A DNA stretch of 36,611 bases from Zygnema cylindricum. Lineage: Eukaryota; Streptophyta; Zygnematophyceae; Zygnematales; Zygnemataceae. A program made the translations under genes and the position numbers. Location: NCBI GenBank assembly GCA_037447655.1, contig JBBHKE010001847.1, forward strand, positions 1 to 36,611. The letters run 5' to 3'. This document shows positions 31,594 to 36,611 of the stretch, piece by piece. The stretch's first letter is position 1. Every line of letters starts with the position of its first letter. Under the pieces are notes generated by a model. The model was given only the letters and a program-made list of their open reading frames with translations. It did no database searches and was not told the origin of the DNA.

Positions 31594-31622
31594 CTCTCGC
31601 TTATCACCCTGGCTTCCACGTG
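31421..31622 (+). promoter_or_regulatory. Photolyase promoter with four ACGT elements and a TATA box
   Basis: TGACGTGGC at 31421, CTACGTGGC at 31452, CCACGTGTC (CACGTG at 31519-31524) and CCACGTGGC (CACGTG at 31617-31622) lie within 200 bp. CTATATAC at 31533-31540 is a candidate TATA box, which would put transcription start near 31565 in a CT-rich leader. In land plants ACGT-core sites are bound by bZIP factors such as HY5, which activate photolyase genes in light; that these sites do so here is inference. Confidence 0.6.
31545..31600 (+). repeat. (CT)n tract in the photolyase leader
   Basis: Nearly uninterrupted CT dinucleotides just downstream of the TATA-like box. It is the first part of a pyrimidine-rich region that continues to about 32636. 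Confidence 0.95.
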
Positions 31623-31974
31623 GCACTCTCCCTTCCTTCCTCTAATCCGCCGCCTCCCTCTTCTCCCTCACTCCCTCTCCCCTCCCATTTCCGTTCCCTC
31701 TCTCTCCCCTCTCCCCCTTCCATTTCTCCGCTCTCATTCTCTCCCCTCTCCGTCCCTCCCTCGTCACATTCCCCTTCCCCCCTCTCTTTCTACTCATTCC
31801 CTCTCCCCCCTCCCACCCCTCTCGCCCTCCCGCTCCCTCTCCCTCTCCTCTCCCTCCTCCCTCTACCTCTCCCTCTCCCTTTCCTCCTTCTCCCCCTTCC
31901 CCTCCCCCTCTCCCTCCCCCTCTCCCTCCCCCTCTCCCTCCCCCTCTCCCTCCCTTTCCCTCTCCTCTCCCACC

Positions 31975-32771
31975 ATGCCTCCCCTCAAACGAAAATCCAC
32001 TCCCGCCTCCACCTCCCGTCAACCCAAAAAAAAATCCTCTCCCTCCTCCCCCTCTGCCCCCTCCACCTCTCCCTTCGACCCCCTCCCCTCCCTCCCAGCC
32101 CCCCTCCCTTCTCCTTCCGTACACCCTGCCCGCGTCCGTACTCTCCTGGAAGGACAATTCCGTACAGGTCCTGTCGTCTACTGGATGTCACGCGACCAGA
32201 GAGTCACCGACAACTGGGCCCTCCTGCATGCAGTGGCAGAGGTGCTCCCTCTACCCCTATCCCACCCTCCCCTCCCCTCCCTCTCCCCCCCCTCTCCCCC
32301 CCCCTCTCCCCCCCCCTCTCCCCTCCCTCACCCCCCCCCTCTCCCCCCCCCTCTCCCCTCCCTCTCCCCCCCTCTCCCCCCCCCTTTCCCTCCCGGGGCC
32401 TCTCCCTCTCCCACCTTTCTCCATCTCCACCCTCTTTTCCCCATCCTCTTCCCTCTCCTCTCCCCTCTCATCTCTCAGCGTTCCTTCTCTCCCTCTCCCC
32501 GCTCACTTTCTTCTTCTCTCTCCCTCTCCCACTTTCCTATCTTTCCGCTCTTCCTCCCTCTCTCTCCCTCTTTTCCCTCTTCCTCTGCGTTTCGACCTCT
32601 CCTTTCTCCGCTCCCTCTCTCCCACTCTCCCCTCTCGGAGGGAAAGGGAGAGGGAGAGGAGAGGGAGAGGAAGGGGAGAGGGAGATGGAAGAGGGACGGA
32701 AAAGGAGAGGAGGGAGGGAGGGAGAGGCAGAGGGAGGTATAGAGAGGGAGGGAGGGAGAGTGTGCGAGAGA

Positions 32772-32844
<73 letters not shown>

Positions 32845-35571
32845 CTTTGCACTTTCTCTGCTTTTTCTTTTTTGATACTTTGGAAGGATCGTACGGATTT
32901 GTACGGACCTGCATTTAAAGTGTACGGTTTCTGGGTTTTCCTTTACAAAATAGATATTTTGGACTTTTGTGTTTTTTCGGGTGATTTGATTTCTCGGAAT
33001 TTTTCACTGTACGGAACTTTTGATGGCTTTGACCTGACATGTACGGATTTTTTTTGCAATGTACGGATTGTACGAAATGTACGGATTTTTAAAATGTGGC
33101 TCTGGCGTTGCGGAATATGTGTCGATCGAAAATTTTGTCCTAACAGGGAAACTAACCATCGCTTTATTTTTTTTTGCTTTTTTTTTGTTTTTTCTTGGTC
33201 TCCTCCTCCCTTTCTCTCTCCCCCTCTCCTTCTCCCTCCCCCTCTCCTTCTCCCTCCCCCTCTCCTTCTCCCTCCCCCTCCCCCTCCCCCCTCCCCTCTT
33301 TTCCTGCCCTGTTCCCTCCCGAACTCCTTTTCTATCCTTTCTTTTTTTGTTTCTTCTTTTCTTTCTTCCTTCTCTCCTCCCCCACTTCCCGTCTCCTCCC
33401 TTCCCCTTCCGTCCCCCCTCCTCCCCCATTTCCCCCCTACTTGCTCTCCCGTCTGTCTTTTTTTTTGGGTGGGGTGGGGGGGGGAGGGAGAGGGAGAGAA
33501 GGCGAAAAGGAGAGGGAGGGGTGTGGCAGTGGTTTTCAGTTTGGTGGAAAAGTTTTTGGGCGCAAAAGCGAGACATTTTGGATTTATGTTGAGGGGCCTG
33601 GAGGGGGCGAGAGAGAGACTGGAGAAGGAGGGAGTGCCGTTTTACCTCTTGAGGGTGAGGAGTTTTTTGACTTTCACTATCCCATTTTTTTCACTTTTTT
33701 ACCACCCTTTCCTTTTTTCCTTTTTCTTTTTATGTTTTTCGATTTTTTTTAAACTTTTCTTTCTACCTCCTTTTTCCATTTTCCAACTTTTTCCCAACCT
33801 TTTTTTGACTTTTTTTTGACCTTTTTCCAATTTATTTTCCCTTTCTTAACCCTTTTTCAACTTTTCCCTCACTTCAAATTTTATGGTTTTGCACCCTTTT
33901 TCCAACCCTTTTTTTTTAAACTTTTCCCAATCTTTTCCAAAACCTTTTTCCCAAATTTCCCTTCCTTTTTTTCACCTTTTTCGCACACCTATTTTTTAAG
34001 TTTTTCCAACATTTTTGAACCCTTCAATCTTCTTTTTCAACTTTTTGCAAATTTCCCCAAAACCCTTTTCCTCCGTTTTTTCACCTTCTTCCCATCCCTT
34101 TTTTTTTAATGCTTTTTCAACCTTTTTTTAACCTTCAACCTTTAGTAACTTATTTTCAACCTTTTTTCACCTATTTTCAAGCTTTTTTCAACCTTTTTTT
34201 TCTACTTTTCCCAACTTTCTCAAAATCTTTTTCCCAAACCTTTTTCCCAACTTTTTCCCAACCCTGTTTTTTTTTTTCCCCACTCAGGGAAGCCCCGAGG
34301 AAACAATCCCGTTATTCGTTAAAAAGTTTGACGTTTCTTTGTTAGTTACGGATTACTCTCCGTTAAGGATAGGACGAATGTGGCGAGAAAAAATTTGTTC
34401 CTCGTTAAATAACGGAAACTGTACCGTAGAAGAAGTGGACGCCCATAGTACCGTACCCCTTTGGGTCGCTTCTGATAAATTAGAGTATTCCGCGAGAACT
34501 ATTCGAGGGAAAATTCACAGGTGGGTTTTTTTTTGTGGTTTTTTTTTGTGGTTTTTTTTTCGGGGTTTTTTTTGAAATTTTATTTATTTATTTTTTGATT
34601 TTTTTTGGGTTTTTTTAGATTTTTTTTTGGATTTTTTTAAGATTAATTTGCACCCCTTTTTGGGACCCTTCCGATAATTTTTTCTCTCTCTCTATCGCTC
34701 CCTCTCCCCACCCATGGCCATTAATCTTGCCTCTCTCTCTCTCATCCTTTTTCTTTCAGCAAACTTGGGGAGTTTTTGGTGGAATATCCGAAGCTTGAAG
34801 TGGGAGAGAATCCGTGGGAGGGAGAGAGACAGGAAGAGATCAACTGGAAAGAATTAATCGACGAAGTTATTAAGTAACCTTCTTTTTCTCTCCTTCTATC
34901 GCTCTCCCTCTCCCTCTCACTCCTTCTCCCTCTCTCTACTTCTCCCTCTCTCTCGCCTTCTCCCGCTCTCCCTCTCTCTCTCCCCCCTTCGCCCTCTGTT
35001 TTGTGGTGTTTGTCGGCTCCGACACTCGGGAAGTGGCCTGGATCAGTTGGTAATTATGTTTTGTCCTTTTGTGTTATTTTGTTTTTTTGTGGCTAAAATA
35101 GTTGGTTCCGATAGTTGGGAAGTGGAATGAAATTCGGTGATTAAGTTTTGACTTTTTGTGGTGTTTTGTCTTTTTGTGGGTAAAAAAGAGTCGGTTCCGA
35201 TATTTGGGAAGCGGACTGAATTTCGTGATTAAGTTTTGCCTTTTTGGTCTAAAAGAGTTGGTTCCGATATTTGGGAAGTGGACTGAAATTCGGTGATTAA
35301 GTTTTGTCTTTTTGTGGCTAAAAGAGTCGGTTCCGATGTTCCGGAAGTGGATTGGATCGTTCCGGGCGAGGAGGCAGCTATGGAGGCTCTCATTGGTCCA
35401 AATTCGGGTTTTCTGACGCGTCGCCTTCATAAGTACAACGACGGGAGGAACGATCCTAGTAAAGTGGGGATTTTGTCGGGATTGAGTCCGTGGCTTCATT
35501 ACGGACATTTGTCACAACAACGGTGTGCGTTGGAGGCGAGAAAGAGGCGGAAAGAGAATCCGAAGGTGGGA

Positions 35572-35619
<48 letters not shown>

Positions 35620-36611
35620 CTGTCTCTCTCTTTCACTCTCGAAATTTATTGAATTGGGAATTGGGTTTAAACAGAATTGAAATAGAAGTCGAATTGATGC
35701 GTTGACTTTATTCTAATACCTCACTTTGTTTTTTCTTCGATTTTATTGCAAAACCAAAACATTACCCAAATATAAATATGAATATGAATAGCAATACAAC
35801 TACGAATATGAATACAAACACGTATACCTATGCAGATACGGATACGGATATGGATATAAATACGGATACGGATATGAATAGGAATACAAATATGCATAGG
35901 AATGCGAATAGGAATAGGAATAGGAATAGGAATAGGAATAGGAATAGGAATGGGAATAGGAATAGGAACAGGAATAGGAATAGGCACAGGACCACGAACA
36001 CGAATACGAGCAGGTATGGGAATATGACTCGGTATGGGAATATGACTATGAATATCAAATACGAATACAAATACGAATACAAATACAAATAAGAATACGA
36101 ATAATAATTTGAATACGGATACGGATAGGAATACAAATAGGAATGAGAGTGTGAATAGCCGTAGGAATACAAATACGGAGAGGAGTACAAATGCAAATAC
36201 GAATAAGAATATGAATAGGAATAGGTCAACGAATGCGAATAAGAATACGAATACAGATAACAGACATGGATATCAATATCAATATCAATTTATATTTATA
36301 TTTAAAATAATAAACTAAAATTATGAAACTATAAAAGAATAATAGAAAATTTATAAAAAGGTCAAAAGAAAATATAAATAATATAAAAAATATAAAGAAC
36401 CTAAATAATAAATAATCTCTAAGTAATATATACAATATAAATAAACGAAATAAAATAAATAAAGTAAAATAAATACACACAAAAAAAAAAAAACAAAAAA
36501 AAAAAAAAAAAAACAAAAAAAAAAAAAATAAAAAAAAAATATAAGTAAATATGGAAAAGAATCTTTAAAATAAATGCTGCAGGCTGCGGATGCCTTCTTG
36601 GAAGAACTCGA
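31975..36611 (+). CDS. PHR: Class II CPD photolyase, 5' part (exons 1-6, runs off the window)
   Basis: A flavin-dependent enzyme that reverses UV-made cyclobutane pyrimidine dimers using blue light. Exons by frame, phase and GT-AG sites: 31975-32241, 33499-33654, 34288-34520, 34760-34873, 35325-35565, and 36583 onward (29 nt seen). The first five total 1011 nt (337 codons), and the joined frame stays open. The N-terminus is S/P/K-rich (a possible nuclear signal, PLKRKS and RQPKKKS). Then come the class II landmarks: [99 protein letters not shown], and at the edge AADAFLEEL, the start of the FAD-site signature. The exon 2 start could be 33499 or 33502. Most introns are built of simple repeats. 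The C-terminal third lies outside the window. Confidence 0.94.
32242..32636 (+). repeat. Pyrimidine tract, 5' part of photolyase intron 1
   Basis: Nearly pure C/T on the plus strand, with CCCTCTCC and CCCCCTCT units. It continues the pyrimidine bias of the leader and of the first coding exon. Confidence 0.93.
32637..32842 (+). repeat. Purine tract with long (GA)n, intron 1
   Basis: Strand composition flips abruptly near 32637 to G/A, ending in more than 60 bp of GA dinucleotides (to 32842). Next to the preceding C/T tract this gives complementary halves within one intron. Confidence 0.95.
32880..33095 (+). repeat. Cluster of TGTACGGA-type motifs in intron 1
   Basis: TGTACGGA or near variants (GTACGGATT, GTACGGAAC, GTACGAAAT) occur about eight times in roughly 200 bp. 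Between them the sequence is ordinary T-rich DNA. Confidence 0.75.
33200..33300 (+). repeat. CCCTCTCCTTCTCC minisatellite, intron 1
   Basis: Tandem 16-18-bp pyrimidine units. The plus strand remains C/T-rich to about 33460 and then switches to G/A just before exon 2. Confidence 0.9.
33655..34287 (+). repeat. Photolyase intron 2: degenerate TTTTTCCAACC repeat
   Basis: Almost the whole 633-nt intron is made of imperfect 10-13-bp T/C-rich units such as CCTTTTTTCAACC and TTTTTCCCAAC. It ends in a normal CACTCAG acceptor. Confidence 0.85.
35012..35345 (+). repeat. Tandem copies of the exon 5 acceptor and first codons in intron 4
   Basis: GTCGGTTCCGATATTTGGGA or a close variant begins at 35012, 35101, 35190 and 35257, and the functional version begins at 35326. 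Copies 3-5 are preceded by AAAAGAG or AAAAG. The repeat period is 67-89 bp and includes the linking segment GTGATTAAGTTTTG. Only the last copy continues into the conserved photolyase exon. Confidence 0.92.
35576..35640 (+). repeat. (CT)n microsatellite at the start of intron 5
   Basis: TCTC repeats immediately after the GTGGGAAAG donor, with CTTT interruptions. Confidence 0.95.
35776..36265 (+). repeat. Hexanucleotide repeat (GGAATA/AATACG) in intron 5
   Basis: About 490 bp of 6-bp units. A core of GGAATA repeats at about 35876-36000 is flanked by AATACG, AATATG and GATACG variants. Because the period is a multiple of three it opens long frames on both strands (N-R or I-P dipeptides); these are not genes. 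Confidence 0.93.
36266..36570 (+). repeat. AT-rich low-complexity end of intron 5
   Basis: TA/AAT-rich, ending in an A-rich run (36480-36540) with a few C and T interruptions, just before the CTGCAG acceptor. Confidence 0.85.

Noticed and set aside
31522-32918. Long open frames of 400 or more codons on the plus strand, rich in S, L and P
   Set aside because: They come from the CT/GA simple repeats of the photolyase leader and intron 1. Only the part from the ATG at 31975 to 32241 encodes conserved photolyase sequence.
35074-35508. Minus-strand 144-codon frame with repeated NHRIS and NIGTNSF motifs
   Set aside because: It is the antisense reading of the tandem exon 5 decoys and exon 5 itself.
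35721-36229. Open frames of N-R, I-P and Y-S repeats on both strands
   Set aside because: A 6-bp repeat opens every frame; they lie inside photolyase intron 5.

Overview
The window is eukaryotic nuclear DNA, most likely from a streptophyte (a charophyte alga or an early-diverging land-plant lineage). It is sparsely genic, its genes carry spliceosomal introns, and the intergenic space is packed with nested non-autonomous transposons. The lineage call rests on three recognisable genes: a secreted GH16 enzyme of the XTH/EG16 group, an mTERF protein with a transit-peptide-like N-terminus, and a class II CPD photolyase. The exact species cannot be told from the sequence.

Layout. Positions 203-5765 form a large element with long terminal inverted repeats (about 330 bp). 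Its interior is two tandem 'B-A' units. One unit is interrupted by a solo LTR (1888-2942), and the left terminal repeat is interrupted by a TA-inserting MITE (485-1032). From 5766 to about 9030 there are further MITEs, an inverted B copy and purine-rich microsatellites. On the minus strand, 13836 to about 11880 is a GH16 XTH/EG16-like gene in at least four exons with several apparent lesions. From 14800 to 17420 lies another dense cluster of repeats: a fourth A copy, 41-bp tandem repeats, and a pair of inverted MITEs flanking a third. The mTERF gene (two exons, 402 codons) is at 17649-18943 on the plus strand. From 18944 to about 23060 the sequence is AT-rich with nothing firmly recognised. 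From 23061 to about 31400 come more MITEs, three copies of an hAT-like element (one with an internal coding-like segment), a third plus-strand A copy and a 645-bp segmental duplication. From 31420 to the end is a class II photolyase gene with a promoter rich in ACGT core motifs; its sixth exon runs off the window.

The three genes are not obviously linked in function: one acts on the cell wall, one in organelle gene expression and one in DNA repair. The most unusual observations are these. (1) The repeat family called A here carries, at the same internal position, long near-perfect palindromes whose outer arms differ between copies yet stay self-complementary. (2) In photolyase intron 4 the 3' splice site and first codons of exon 5 are repeated four extra times as decoys, all in the same phase and all reaching a stop within about a dozen codons. 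(3) The GH16 gene has an 11-codon duplication directly on its catalytic motif, a GT-to-AT donor change and an in-frame TGA. All assignments are by reading and translating the sequence by eye; no searches were run.
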